Positions 44,194 through 53,734 of a stretch of 64,000 nt of DNA are shown piece by piece. This DNA is from Tunturiibacter empetritectus (GTDB lineage: Bacteria > Acidobacteriota > Terriglobia > Terriglobales > Acidobacteriaceae), in the NCBI RefSeq assembly GCF_013410875.1, contig NZ_JACCCU010000001.1, positions 1,798,001 through 1,862,000 of the forward strand. The letters run 5' to 3'. Numbering within the stretch: the first letter of the stretch is position 1; each line of letters begins with the position of its first letter. Made by a program: the position numbers and the translations under genes. The notes beneath the pieces are model-generated. The model searched no databases, was not told the origin of the DNA, and saw nothing but the letters and a program-made list of their open reading frames with translations.

Positions 44194-44609
44194 GCAGAAT
44201 CTTCTGGGATTCGATGTTGATCATCTATCTGCTCGAAGGAAATCCCGCTTACTCAAAACGAGTTCAGCATCTGCTGCGACGGTCGTATGAGAGAGGGGAT
44301 TCGCTTTTTACGAGTTTTCTTGCGTACGGCGAAGTGATGGCGGGAGCGGTGAATTCCCCAGAGAAAGCCGGCAAGATACAGCGAACGATGGAAGAGATGG
44401 GGTTTGGCTATCTTCCATTCGATGCAGGCGCGGTCATGCCGTTCAGCCGATTGCGGGCCAAGAACAAATTGAAGGTTGCCGATTCTATTCACTTGGCTTC
44501 GGCGGCTTCTGCTGGGATTGATCTGTTCCTGACCGGGGACAAGCAGTTGATGGGGCTGGATGTGCCGGGAGTTCAGTTTATTGCGGATTTCAATACGCCG
44601 CTGCTTTAG
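44190..44609 (+). CDS. vapC: PIN-domain toxin, VapC-like
   Basis: 139 residues from the TTG at 44190, which overlaps the previous TGA; GAGGAGG lies upstream. PIN nucleases cleave RNA with a four-acid metal site. The first Asp is in FWDSMLIIYLLEGN (about residue 7), a Glu in AYGEVMAGAV (about 48), an Asp in KVADSIHLASAASAGIDLF (about 97), and the last Asp in FLTGDKQL. All four positions are filled, so it should be active. Confidence 0.85.
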   Translation: MSRIFWDSMLIIYLLEGNPAYSKRVQHLLRRSYERGDSLFTSFLAYGEVMAGAVNSPEKAGKIQRTMEEMGFGYLPFDAGAVMPFSRLRAKNKLKVADSIHLASAASAGIDLFLTGDKQLMGLDVPGVQFIADFNTPLL

Positions 44610-44643
44610 CGACGAGAACTCTGACTATATTTAGGTTCCTGCT

Positions 44644-45516
44644 ATGAATCGTTCCAAAGGCAAAAAAACTGTTGAAGTAAGCTCGAACGAGCCTTGTCCG
44701 TGTGAGAGCGGCAGGAAATATTCTGCTTGTTGCAAGAAACGAAAGTTCAAATGGGTTCGTGATAGTGCAGGAAATATTTCGAAAGAGATCCCGATGAATG
44801 ATGAGGTTGTCGAAGCCTTTCGCCATGCATCAGCTCATTTTGAAGCCATCTTCGAACGCAAGCCACGCAAAAACGATCCGATCCTTGTCAATAAATATTT
44901 CACTTCATCTGCAGATCTGAAGCGGGAAATTCTTCGAGCGATGAAGCAAGCTGACATAAGGCCCGAGATTATCTATGCGTATCTACAAACTGGTCGATTA
45001 GTCACCGACCTCAAAAAACTAACTCCCGCAGAGCAAACGAAATATGACACCGCAATTGCGGAGTTTAGAAGCCAGGTGGAGGCCGGGGTCGCCATCGAAG
45101 AATTGATTGACCCCGAAACCCCGGAGAAAATGTTGAACGGCACTTTACAACAGGTTCAAATAATCGGGGGATATTATATCGAAACCTATTTTAATTCGGG
45201 TATATCCAAAAGAAAAGGAAAAGAACAGCTCGATGTTGAATTTGTAGTTGCCTTCGCCTTCGTAAGTTTCATCAAATCACTGCGCTCCATACTTATTCTG
45301 CTGGAGAATGGGATTTCATATGATGCTAACTATCTGGTTAGAGCTCTTTATGAAAACTACCTCAAGATCAAATACGTTTACAGATACCCAGCTAAAGCGG
45401 CTGTTTTTCTAGCGCAAATCAGAGAGATGGCTAATGAAGATGACTTGACTCATCGAAGCGATAAAACGGCACGAAAAGAAAAGCAGCTCGTTCAAATGGG
45501 GGAATATGGCGGATGA
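44644..45516 (+). pseudogene. SEC-C motif protein, 5' part of an apparently frameshifted gene
   Basis: 290 residues. It opens with a SEC-C zinc motif, PCPCESGRKYSACCKKRK (about residues 17-34), as at the end of SecA and in many hypothetical proteins. The rest is helical and includes LVRALYENYLKIKYVYRYP, reminiscent of DUF5677-type proteins found near defence and abortive-infection loci. The frame ends at TGA 45514 right after a GGGGG run (45498-45502). Removing one G joins it without a break to the next frame (QMGNMADELGERD). The gene is AT-rich compared with the chromosome. Confidence 0.6.
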
Positions 45517-45898
45517 ATTGGGAGAAAGAGATCTCTATGATTCGCTATATAAAGCCCTTTGCTCAGTAACTCATGCTCAAACTTCTGAAGCGCGATTCTT
45601 TATTACAGAGAGCGGATTCGATTACCTCGATTTGGATTTTGAAATGAGCACGCTGCTAAACTCGCATGAGTTATCTATGCGTACCTTCGACTGTATTCGT
45701 AAGCATAGTCTTTGCCCAAAGCTTCTCAAAGCAGACCTCTTTGCGAGCGTTCGTAAATCGTTCGCATCTTTGCATATTGCGCGCACCTACATGGCCGAGC
45801 GGGATGGGTATGTCACGCCGACTATCTTGCAAGAGTTCATGGCTGCATTAGCAGCCGAGGAGCCGAGGCTGAAGAAAATAGCCGATTTGAGTTTTTAG
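45506..45898 (+). pseudogene. 3' part of the frameshifted SEC-C / DUF5677-like gene
   Basis: 130 residues in the +1 frame relative to the previous part, overlapping it by 11 bases. ERDLYDSLYKALCSVTHAQT resembles the conserved last third of DUF5677-like proteins (a short helix followed by a TH/VH motif), so it is best read as the C-terminus of the upstream protein. GGGGG upstream could act as a ribosome site, so separate translation cannot be excluded, nor can programmed frameshifting or a sequencing error. Confidence 0.55.
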
Positions 45899-45971
45899 GG
45901 TGTTTATAGTTTTGTTTTACGCGCCTGACTGACGGTCACAATACAAAGGACTGATCATCCAAAAACCTGGC

Positions 45972-47960
45972 CTAGCTGAAGAGGAATTCTTTGGTGCGGA
46001 GTTCTTTTACGGTGTCGCGTAGCTTGGCGGCTTTTTCGAATTCGAATTTTTTGGCGGCTTCGCGCATGTCGGATTCTAGTTTGCCGATGTAGACGTCTAG
46101 TTCTTGCTGGGTGGAGAAGTCGGGCATGCCTTCGGCTTCGTCGGTGAGGTCGGCGTAGTCGGCTTTGAGGATGCCGGCCAGGCCCATTTCTATTGGGCGG
46201 ATGATGCTGGCGGGAGTGATGCCGTTTTCCTCGTTGTAGGCGACTTGCTTTTCGCGGCGGCGGTCGGTCTCGTTGATGGCGCGCTGCATGGAGTCGGTCA
46301 TCTTATCCGCATAAAGAATTGCCCGGCCTTCGACGTGACGGGCGGCGCGGCCGATGGTTTGGATGAGAGAGCCCTGGGAGCGGAGGAAGCCTTCTTTGTC
46401 GGCGTCCAAGATTGCTACCAACGAGACCTCCGGGAGGTCGAGGCCTTCGCGGAGGAGGTTGATGCCGATGAGGACGTCGTACTCGCCTTTGCGGAGGTCG
46501 CGGAGGAGCTTGATGCGTTCGAGGGTTTCGATCTCGGAGTGCATGTAGCGGCAGCGGACGCCGACTTCGGTGTAGTAGCTGGCGAGGTCTTCGGACATGC
46601 GCTTGGTGAGAGTGGTGACGAGGACGCGCTGGTTCTTTTGGGTGCGGTCGCGGATCTCGGCGAGTAGGTCGTCGATCTGGCCTTTGATGGGGCGAATCTC
46701 GACTTGAGGATCGATCAGGCCCGTGGGACGAATGATCTGTTCAACGACTACGCCTGCGGATTTTGTCAGCTCGTAGGCGCCGGGGGTGGCGGAGACGTAG
46801 ATGATCTGGCCGGTGCGGGACTCGAACTCTTCAAAGCGGAGGGGGCGGTTGTCCATTGCGGAGGGGAGTCGGAAGCCATAGTCGACGAGGTTTTGTTTGC
46901 GGCTGCGATCGCCGTGCCACATGCCGTGGAGTTGCGGGACGGTGACGTGGGACTCGTCGATGAAGAGGAGGTAGTCCTGGGGGAAGTAGTCGAGGAGCGT
47001 GGGCGGCGGTTCGCCGGGGAGACGCGAGGAGAAGTGGCGGGAGTAGTTTTCGATGCCGTGGCAGAAGCCAACGGACTTGATCATCTCGAGGTCGAAGCGG
47101 GTGCGCTGGTGGATGCGTTGGGACTCGACTAAGCGGCCCTGGTTTTCGAGTTCTTTCTCCCACCACTCCATCTCTTCGAGGATAGAGTTGACGGCGGTGG
47201 TCTTGCGTTCGGGTTGGACGACGTAGTGGGACTTGGGATAGATGGGGAGGCGGGAGTATTTTTGCCTGACGGTGCCGAAGAGGGGGTCTATTTGCGACAG
47301 GCTGTCGATCTCGTCGCCGAAGAGCTCTATACGGTAGGCGTTTTCGTCGTAGGTGGGGTAGACCTCGATGATGTCGCCGCGGACGCGGAAGGTGCCGCGG
47401 CGGAAGTCTACATCGTTGCGCTCGTAGAGGATCTCGACGAGGCGGCGGGTGATGTCTTCGCGCTTGATCTTCTGACCTTTTTCAAGGAGCATCAACATGC
47501 CGTAGTAGGCTTCGGGCGAGCCGAGGCCGTAGATGCAGGAGACGGAGGAGACGATGATGGCGTCGCGCCGCTCGAAGAGGCTGCGGGTGGCGGCGAGGCG
47601 GAGTTTATCTAATTCTTCATTGATGGTTGACTCCTTTTCAATAAAGAGATCGCCGGCGGGGATGTAGGCTTCGGGTTGGTAGTAGTCGTAGTAGGAGACG
47701 AAGTACTCGACGGCGTTCGAGGGGAAGAAGGTTTTGAACTCGTGGTAGAGCTGGGCGGCGAGGGTTTTGTTGTGCGCGAGGATGAGGGCGGGGCGTTGCA
47801 GCTCTTCGATGACCTTGGCCATGGTGAAGGTTTTTCCGGAGCCGGTGACGCCGAGGAGGACTTGATCTTTTTCGCCGGCGTGGATGCCGGAGATGAGCTC
47901 AGCGATGGCGCGAGGCTGATCGCCCTGAGGCTTGTAGGTGGTCGAGAGCTGGAAGTCCAT
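45972..47960 (-). CDS. uvrB: Excinuclease ABC subunit B
   Basis: 662 residues. UvrB is the damage-verifying helicase-like subunit of nucleotide excision repair. Walker A is [15 protein letters not shown] (about residues 38-52). The beta-hairpin [12 protein letters not shown] is complete (about 92-103), followed by [14 protein letters not shown]. The later helicase motifs include [20 protein letters not shown] and [19 protein letters not shown]. The C-terminal UVR domain (about 618-653) has [20 protein letters not shown], which binds UvrC. It is divergent from the next gene across 35 bp. Confidence 0.97.
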   Translation of the reverse strand: MDFQLSTTYKPQGDQPRAIAELISGIHAGEKDQVLLGVTGSGKTFTMAKVIEELQRPALILAHNKTLAAQLYHEFKTFFPSNAVEYFVSYYDYYQPEAYIPAGDLFIEKESTINEELDKLRLAATRSLFERRDAIIVSSVSCIYGLGSPEAYYGMLMLLEKGQKIKREDITRRLVEILYERNDVDFRRGTFRVRGDIIEVYPTYDENAYRIELFGDEIDSLSQIDPLFGTVRQKYSRLPIYPKSHYVVQPERKTTAVNSILEEMEWWEKELENQGRLVESQRIHQRTRFDLEMIKSVGFCHGIENYSRHFSSRLPGEPPPTLLDYFPQDYLLFIDESHVTVPQLHGMWHGDRSRKQNLVDYGFRLPSAMDNRPLRFEEFESRTGQIIYVSATPGAYELTKSAGVVVEQIIRPTGLIDPQVEIRPIKGQIDDLLAEIRDRTQKNQRVLVTTLTKRMSEDLASYYTEVGVRCRYMHSEIETLERIKLLRDLRKGEYDVLIGINLLREGLDLPEVSLVAILDADKEGFLRSQGSLIQTIGRAARHVEGRAILYADKMTDSMQRAINETDRRREKQVAYNEENGITPASIIRPIEMGLAGILKADYADLTDEAEGMPDFSTQQELDVYIGKLESDMREAAKKFEFEKAAKLRDTVKELRTKEFLFS

Positions 47961-47995
47961 CTCTATAGGATAGTTTATTTAGAACGGAGGATGCG

Positions 47996-48583
47996 ATGAG
48001 TGTTGGAACTGAGTTGTGGCTGGTGCGGCATGGGGAGACGGAGTGGAGTTTGAGTGGAGCGCATACGAGCCGGACGGATATTCCGCTGACCGACCATGGA
48101 CGGAAGCGGGCGGAGGAGTTGCGGGATTATTTGAAGGGGACGAAGTTCGATGCGGTGTTTGAGAGTCCGATGCAGCGGGCGCGGGAGACCTGCGCGATTG
48201 CGGGATTTGGCGACCAGGCTGTGGTGGAGAACGGGTTGAAGGAGTGGAACTATGGCGTGTATGAAGGCAAGACGACTAAGGAGATCCAGGCGGAGATTCC
48301 GGGGTGGTCGGTGTGGAAGAACGAGATTGTCGGCGGCGAGACGGTGGAGCATGTGGGGGAGCGCGCGGATGGAGTGATCGCCCGAGCGCTGGCGGCTGCT
48401 CCGCAGGGTGGGAAGGTGGCGCTGTTTGCGCATGCGCATATTTTGCGGATTCTGGCGGCGCGGTGGATCGGTTTGCCGGCGACCGGCGGGAGTTTGCTGG
48501 CGCTGGGGACGGGAAGCGTGAGTGTGATGGGGTGGGAGCGGGAGACGCGCGTGATCTCGAGCTGGAATCGCGGGTTTGAGTAG
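47996..48583 (+). CDS. Histidine phosphatase family protein
   Basis: 195 residues. Complete catalytic set: LVRHGETEWS at the N-terminus (RHG intact), FESPMQRARETC, LKEWNYGVYEGKTTKEIQ, and the second His in VALFAHAHILRIL. It belongs to the phosphoglycerate mutase-like branch; the substrate may be a sugar phosphate or a small metabolite. In contrast with the cbtAB-linked homologue at 26532, the active site is canonical. Confidence 0.9.
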   Translation: MSVGTELWLVRHGETEWSLSGAHTSRTDIPLTDHGRKRAEELRDYLKGTKFDAVFESPMQRARETCAIAGFGDQAVVENGLKEWNYGVYEGKTTKEIQAEIPGWSVWKNEIVGGETVEHVGERADGVIARALAAAPQGGKVALFAHAHILRILAARWIGLPATGGSLLALGTGSVSVMGWERETRVISSWNRGFE

Positions 48584-48586
48584 AGG

Positions 48587-49804
48587 CTAGAAGTCTTTGA
48601 TGTGCTGGGGCTGGAGTCCTACTCCTACGAAGCGAGCGGGCAAGTTCTGGAACCTCGGGATGCTTGTGAGGATGCGTAGTGCGAGGGGCGGGTGGATGGG
48701 GCCGGGATTGTGGAGGACTCGATTGAGAATGCGATGGGCGAAGACTTGTACGCGCTGGGTGTTGCGGACGGCGCCTTCGCGGTAGTGCTGTACCTGAGCG
48801 AGATTGTGCGGGCTGAGGGTGTTCGAGAGCAGCGCTTCGGTGAGAATGTTAGCGGTGGCTACGGCGTCCTGAATCGCAATGTTGATGCCGATGCCTCCGA
48901 CAGGCGACATGGCGTGGGCCGCATCGCCGATGCAGAGAAGGCCGGGCGACGACCACTCGATGAGGCGGTTGACCTGGATGGTGAGCAGCTTCACCTTGTC
49001 CCAGGAGTCTATCTCGGAGGTGCGGCCAGCGAAAAAGGGCACGATGCGCTCGATACTTTGTTGAAAGGCGGGGATGCCTTCCTGCTGGATGGCGGGAAAG
49101 GTGCCTTTGGCGATAATGTAGCCGATCTGAAAGTAGTCGTTGCGGTTGATAAGGATGATGAGGCGGCCGTAGTTGATGTAGCCGAGAGCGTTTTCGGGAT
49201 CGGAGGGCTGGCGGGCGATCTTGAGCCAGAGAACATCGACGGGAACCCCGACGTCTTGCAGTTGTAGGTGGCCCGCATCGCGGGAGATGGCGTGGCGGCC
49301 GTCGCAGCCAATGGTGAGAGTGGCTGGGATTTCGACAGGACCTTCTGGTGTATTAGCGCGGACACCGGTGGTGACGTCGTTTTGACGGATGAGGCCGGTA
49401 GCCTCCCAGCCCATTCGCAAGGTGAAGGCGGGCAAACGGCTGGCTTCGTTTGAGAGGAAGTCAAGGAAGTCCCACTGGGGCATGAGGGCGATGAACTTGC
49501 AGTGGGTGGGGACGTGCGAGAAGTCGGCTATTGGAAAGCGATGACCACCAACAATGGCGGAGAGCGCGGCAACCTGGGAGTGGGGGACTTCGAGGAACTT
49601 TTCGAGCAGGCCGAGTTCATAGAGAAGGTCAAGAGTGGAGGGGTGGATGGTGTCTCCGCGGAAGTCGCGGAAGAAGTCTTTGTGCTTTTCGAGGACTGTA
49701 ACTTTTACGCCGGCACGGGCGAGGAGAAAGCCCAGCATGATGCCTGCCGGACCACCTCCAATTACGCAGCAGGTGGTTGCGAGCGGGTTTGAGGTGGCAG
49801 TCAT
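48587..49804 (-). CDS. FAD-dependent monooxygenase (UbiH/PHBH fold)
   Basis: 405 residues. The FAD Rossmann motif is VIGGGPAGIMLGFLLARAG (about residues 13-31), and the second FAD motif is LCIGDAAHAMSPVGGIGINI (about 294-313), both typical of class A flavin hydroxylases. The central DG motif is TIGCDGRHAISRDAG. Substrate unknown; relatives hydroxylate aromatic or polyketide compounds. The gene converges on the histidine phosphatase with three bases between stops. Confidence 0.9.
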   Translation of the reverse strand: MTATSNPLATTCCVIGGGPAGIMLGFLLARAGVKVTVLEKHKDFFRDFRGDTIHPSTLDLLYELGLLEKFLEVPHSQVAALSAIVGGHRFPIADFSHVPTHCKFIALMPQWDFLDFLSNEASRLPAFTLRMGWEATGLIRQNDVTTGVRANTPEGPVEIPATLTIGCDGRHAISRDAGHLQLQDVGVPVDVLWLKIARQPSDPENALGYINYGRLIILINRNDYFQIGYIIAKGTFPAIQQEGIPAFQQSIERIVPFFAGRTSEIDSWDKVKLLTIQVNRLIEWSSPGLLCIGDAAHAMSPVGGIGINIAIQDAVATANILTEALLSNTLSPHNLAQVQHYREGAVRNTQRVQVFAHRILNRVLHNPGPIHPPLALRILTSIPRFQNLPARFVGVGLQPQHIKDF

Positions 49805-49840
49805 AGTTGCCGATGAGGATAGTCGGACGTCAGGGAGGCG

Positions 49841-50554
49841 TCAAAAGGTTTGTTGGGGATTGACGAGGAAGGCAAGCCAGTCGGCGGGGGTGTGGGCGAG
49901 GTGGTCAGGCGGAGCGTCTTCGAGGGAGTGGGGCTTGAGGCCGAAAGTGCAGCCGATGCTGTGGGCGCCGCAGTTGCGGGCGGTAAGAACGTCGATGTCG
50001 GTGTCGCCTACCATGATGGTTTCGGCGGGAGTGATGGCGTGGCCAGCGAGGGTGGAGGCTTCGGCGATCAGGGCTTCTAGACCGTGGGGGTCGGGTTTTT
50101 TGGTGTGAAAGCTGTTGCCGCCGTAGTTCTGAAAGAAGAAGGGCGATAGGCCGAAGTGATCGCAGATGTCGCGGGAGGGATGGACAGGTTTGTTGGTGAG
50201 TACCGCCATGAGAGTTTGGGGGTGTGTATAGCGAATAGCTTGGAGGGCTTCGAGGACGCCGGGGTAGACGTAGGTGTAGTCGAGTTTGTGAATACGGTAG
50301 TAGTCGAGGAAGAATGTGAGTGCTTGGGTTACATATTGCTCGTCTGTGATGTCGCCTTCCGGGTCGCCGATGGCGCGGCGAACGAGCATGGAAGCTCCAT
50401 CGCCGATGTAGCCGGAGATGACAGCCTCGGGGAGGGTGGGTTTGCCGAGCTGGGCCAAGGTGGCGTTGACGGAGTTGCAGAGATCGACGCGGGAGTCGAT
50501 GAGGGTGCCGTCGAGATCGAAGACGATGAGGCGGGGTGGGGAGGCGAGAGGCAT
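49841..50554 (-). CDS. gph: HAD-family phosphoglycolate phosphatase-like
   Basis: 237 residues. HAD motif I FDLDGTLIDSRVDL (about residues 11-24), cap domain with SGYIGDGASMLVRRAIG (typical of Gph), motif II in VLTNKP, and motif IV in MVGDTDIDVLTARNCGAHS. It dephosphorylates 2-phosphoglycolate in relatives, salvaging products of DNA repair or oxygenase reactions. It is divergent from the carbonic anhydrase across about 60 bp. Confidence 0.85.
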   Translation of the reverse strand: MPLASPPRLIVFDLDGTLIDSRVDLCNSVNATLAQLGKPTLPEAVISGYIGDGASMLVRRAIGDPEGDITDEQYVTQALTFFLDYYRIHKLDYTYVYPGVLEALQAIRYTHPQTLMAVLTNKPVHPSRDICDHFGLSPFFFQNYGGNSFHTKKPDPHGLEALIAEASTLAGHAITPAETIMVGDTDIDVLTARNCGAHSIGCTFGLKPHSLEDAPPDHLAHTPADWLAFLVNPQQTF

Positions 50555-50613
50555 GGTTTAAGGGTAAACGACGGGGCTGGTATAAGCTTTGTGGCAACAA
50601 GGGAGACTATGCG

Positions 50614-51291
50614 ATGAGTGCTGAAGGAAAGTGGACACGGAGGCGGTTTGTCGCGGGAACGATAGCAGCTGGCGCCACGGCGGAGGTTGCGGGTTTTGGT
50701 CGATTAGCGCTGGCGCAGACCGGAATGACGGGCGAGACGGCAATGAAAGAGCTGATGGCGGGAAATGAGCGATACATTGCAGGAAAGATTACTTCGTTTC
50801 CTGAGGATCTAAAGATCTTGCAGGAAAAGACGGTTTTGAAGCAGGAGCCTTTTGCTGCGGTACTTTCGTGCGCCGACTCGCGCGTGCCGGTGGAGATATT
50901 GTTTGATCAGAGCATCGGGCATGTGTTCGTGACAAGGGTGGCAGGAAATATTGTGACACCCGAGGTGATGGCAAGCCTGGAGTATGGCGTGGGGGTGTTA
51001 GGGTTGAAGGCGGTTCTAATTCTTGGACATACGAACTGCGGAGCGATCGCTGCAGCGGTACAGGGCAAAGAGGTTCCGGGGCAGATCAGCGTACTCTACC
51101 AGCACCTGATGCCGGCAGTGCAGGATGCGCATGGAGATGTGGTGCAGGCGGTGAAGGCAAATGTTGTGTTTCAGACGAGACTGGTGCGGGAGAGTTCTAC
51201 CTTGATTGCCAAAGCCATGAAAGAAAGCGGAGTGAAGGTGGCCGGTGGAGTTTATGACCTGGAGAATGGGCGCGTGAACATCATCGCTTAG
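50614..51291 (+). CDS. Tat-exported beta-carbonic anhydrase
   Basis: 225 residues from the ATG at 50614, with GGGAG at about 50600. A twin-arginine signal TRRRFVAGTIAAGA leads to a cleavage site near LALAQ. Zinc ligands: LSCADSRVPVE (Cys and Asp-Arg dyad) and LGHTNCGAIAA (His, Cys). It is a full-length bacterial beta-class enzyme, expected in the periplasm. A strong terminator follows at 51314. The window also encodes a shorter cytosolic relative at 21126. Confidence 0.9.
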   Translation: MSAEGKWTRRRFVAGTIAAGATAEVAGFGRLALAQTGMTGETAMKELMAGNERYIAGKITSFPEDLKILQEKTVLKQEPFAAVLSCADSRVPVEILFDQSIGHVFVTRVAGNIVTPEVMASLEYGVGVLGLKAVLILGHTNCGAIAAAVQGKEVPGQISVLYQHLMPAVQDAHGDVVQAVKANVVFQTRLVRESSTLIAKAMKESGVKVAGGVYDLENGRVNIIA

Positions 51292-51313
51292 CATCAGATG
51301 ACTTAAATAAAAA

Positions 51314-51346
51314 ACGGTGGCTGCGGTTGGTTCCCGCGGCCACCGT
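51314..51346. terminator. Bidirectional Rho-independent terminator
   Basis: ACGGTGGC pairs with GCCACCGT and GCGG with CCGC across a short loop, with one bulged T. It is followed by TCTCTCTTGTTT on the plus strand and, on the minus strand, by TTTTTTATTT. It separates the converging carbonic anhydrase and beta-repeat protein genes. Confidence 0.8.
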
Positions 51347-51366
51347 CTCTCTTGTTTAGGGGAGGA

Positions 51367-52227
51367 CTACTGGATGGAGATGTCGCCGGAGCCAGTGCCG
51401 ATGCGGAGCGTGGGTCCGCCGCCGCCTACGACCGCGCTGACGTGGTGACGGTTGAGGCTGCCCTGCATGGTCATGGGCTGCGCGACACTGATGTTTCCGG
51501 AACCGGTGTCGGCGTCGAGGTTGAAGTGGGCGCTGCCTACTGTGAGATGCACATTGCCACTGCCGGTCGAGAGCTTCCAGTCGCTGGCGGGTTGGCCTTC
51601 AGCAGTGATGTCGCCAGAGCCAGTGCTGGCTTTGAGGGCTCCGTTGAGGCCGTGAAGCTGGATATTGCCAGAGCCGGTTTCGGCCTTGACATCGCCTGGG
51701 CCGGTCTGCTGAAGTTCGATATCGCCGGAGCCTGTGCCAAGGGTGGTCATGCCCTGGACGCCACGAACGTGGACGTTGCCAGAGCCGCTCTGCGCCTTGA
51801 CAGAGGCTCCAACGTCCTGAATATCGACGTCGCCTGAACCGGTGGTGGAGTTGATGGTGGAGGCGCGTGGAAGGGTAATGTCGTAGTCGATGGAGATGTT
51901 GCGGAAGAGGTCGTTGTTGTGGCGTTCGCCGATGGTGATGTCATTGCCGCTCTGGACGATGGGCGGATTGCTGATAATCTGCTGGATGCGGCTGTCGGTG
52001 TCGGAGCCTCCACTCATCCAACCGTGGCTGGAGTGGAGGTGTGCGACGATGTGGACCTGATCTACGGAGCCGGGATGGAGACGAATCTGGCCGGAGCCGG
52101 TAGAGACAGAGACATTGGGGGAGCTGCCGGCGCTGAGGGTGCGCTCAAAGTTGCCGTCGGCAGCGAAGGCTGTGGCTGCAGCGAGTGTGAGCATTGCGGC
52201 GGTGGAGGCGAAGACTGTCATCTTCAT
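51367..52227 (-). CDS. Exported DUF4097-like protein with TGSG beta repeats
   Basis: 286 residues. Signal peptide about 1-22 (LTLAAATAFA). The mature protein has nine repeats built on T/S-G-S-G-D/N-V/I followed by alternating hydrophobic residues (for example TGSGDVDI, SGSGNVHV, TGSGDIEL), spaced about 18-20 residues, which predicts a right-handed beta-solenoid or stacked strands like DUF4097/DUF2807 auto-transporter-adhesin head domains. It may be surface-exposed. Function unknown. It follows the RND adaptor gene on the same strand after about 120 bp, which may reflect a shared transcript. Confidence 0.8.
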   Translation of the reverse strand: MKMTVFASTAAMLTLAAATAFAADGNFERTLSAGSSPNVSVSTGSGQIRLHPGSVDQVHIVAHLHSSHGWMSGGSDTDSRIQQIISNPPIVQSGNDITIGERHNNDLFRNISIDYDITLPRASTINSTTGSGDVDIQDVGASVKAQSGSGNVHVRGVQGMTTLGTGSGDIELQQTGPGDVKAETGSGNIQLHGLNGALKASTGSGDITAEGQPASDWKLSTGSGNVHLTVGSAHFNLDADTGSGNISVAQPMTMQGSLNRHHVSAVVGGGGPTLRIGTGSGDISIQ

Positions 52228-52344
52228 GGGCGTTCCTTTTTTCGACTCTGGGTAACTGCGATTTAGATGTTAGCTCGTCGGGTGGAGATTGCGATCAGTG
52301 TCTGCTCACTGGCAGACTTTGGTTCGTATGACTGGCCTTGCAGG

Positions 52345-53553
52345 TTATTGCTGAAGAATGACTGTGTCGCCGGGGTTGAGGCCTGCAAGGATCTCGGTTT
52401 TGGTGCCGTTGGAGATGCCGGCCTTGATGTCGATCTTTTTGCGGCCGGTCTTTTGTTTGGGGTCCGGGACTTCGACGGAGGCGTTGCGGTCTTTGTCGTA
52501 GAGGACGGCCTGTTCGGGCACGGTGAGGACGTTTTTGTGCTCTTCGAGGAGGATCTCGGCATTGGCGGTCATGTTGGCTTTTAGTTCGCCGCCTGGGTTG
52601 TCGATGGAGACGCGGACCTCGAAGGTCGTGACGTTATCCTTTTCTACGCCAAGGGGTGCGATCTTGGTGACTTTGCCGAGAAAGGTCTTGTCCTTGAACG
52701 ACTCGACTTTGATGCGGGCGGCCTGACCCATGTAGACCTTGCCGATGTCGGACTCGTCGACCTTACCCTGAACGTAGACCTGGTTGGTATCGCCGATAGT
52801 CATCACGAGGGTGGCTGTTGAGCCGAGGACAAGGATGGAGCTGACAGCGTCGCCGATCTCCACGTCGCGGGAGAGGATGGTGCCGTCCATAGGGGAGATG
52901 ACGGTGGTGTAGCCGAGCTGCTCTTCGAGTTGCTTCAGAGACGCCTTGTTCTGGGCTACCTGGGCCTCTGCCTGGCGAAGTTTCGAGGAGTCGACCGAGA
53001 TTTGCGAGACGGCCTTATCGCGGGTGTTGGCGGCGGAGAGGTACTTCTGCTGAGCGTCGTCGAGTGCCTGCTGGGAGACCACACCCTCTTTGGACATCTG
53101 GAGGTTGCGATCGTAGGTGTGCTTGTACATCGGCAGATCGGGCGCTTCGGCGTTGACCTTGTCGTATTGGATGGAGGCCTCGGCGGCGCGAGCGTTTGAT
53201 TCGGCTGCGGCGAGCTGGGCCTTCTGTGCGGCGACCTGATCGAGGATCTCCTGCTGGTCGAGCTGGGCGAGAACCTGGCCCTGATGGACGTGGGCATTGA
53301 TGTCGGTGTCGAGGCGAGTGACGATTCCTGAGGCTTTGGATTTGACCTCTACCTTAGTGATGGGCTGAACCTTGCCGGTGGCGACGACGGAGCGGGCGAT
53401 GTCTCCACGCTCTACCTTGGCTAGCTGCGAGGGCTCAAACTTTGTGGTGTTGCCGCGGGCGGCTGCGACCACGCCGAGAACGACGGCTAAGACCAGGACG
53501 CTGAGGCCGACCCAAAGCCATGTCTTCCGTTTGTTTTTACGCTGCGTGGCCAA
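52345..53553 (-). CDS. Efflux RND / MacA-type periplasmic adaptor
   Basis: 402 residues. N-terminal membrane anchor (about 11-28, WLWVGLSVLVLAVVLGVV), then the lipoyl half-motif KVEVKSKASGIVTRLDTD, an alpha-helical hairpin with coiled-coil character (about 105-205), the second lipoyl half TVISPMDGTILSRDVEIGD, and a beta-barrel with MGQAARIKVESF. The arrangement and the N-terminal helix favour MacA (ABC-linked) over AcrA. No MacB permease or TolC gene is adjacent within the window. The C-terminal segment is well conserved (GLNPGDTVILQQ). Confidence 0.88.
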   Translation of the reverse strand: MATQRKNKRKTWLWVGLSVLVLAVVLGVVAAARGNTTKFEPSQLAKVERGDIARSVVATGKVQPITKVEVKSKASGIVTRLDTDINAHVHQGQVLAQLDQQEILDQVAAQKAQLAAAESNARAAEASIQYDKVNAEAPDLPMYKHTYDRNLQMSKEGVVSQQALDDAQQKYLSAANTRDKAVSQISVDSSKLRQAEAQVAQNKASLKQLEEQLGYTTVISPMDGTILSRDVEIGDAVSSILVLGSTATLVMTIGDTNQVYVQGKVDESDIGKVYMGQAARIKVESFKDKTFLGKVTKIAPLGVEKDNVTTFEVRVSIDNPGGELKANMTANAEILLEEHKNVLTVPEQAVLYDKDRNASVEVPDPKQKTGRKKIDIKAGISNGTKTEILAGLNPGDTVILQQ

Positions 53554-53734
53554 TGGCTTGCTCCCGTTGGTGCTGGTGATATGAGTCTTCGGAGTGTGGT
53601 TACGCAGGAATGCGCTCCGCGGTTCCGTCGACTACGAAAAAGTTTACGTGGCGGCGTGGCGATGTTGCAGAGTCGACGTTTAGACGAGGGAGTTGGGAGG
53701 GAGGAAGCAGTCGGACAGGCGGACGGCTGTGAAT

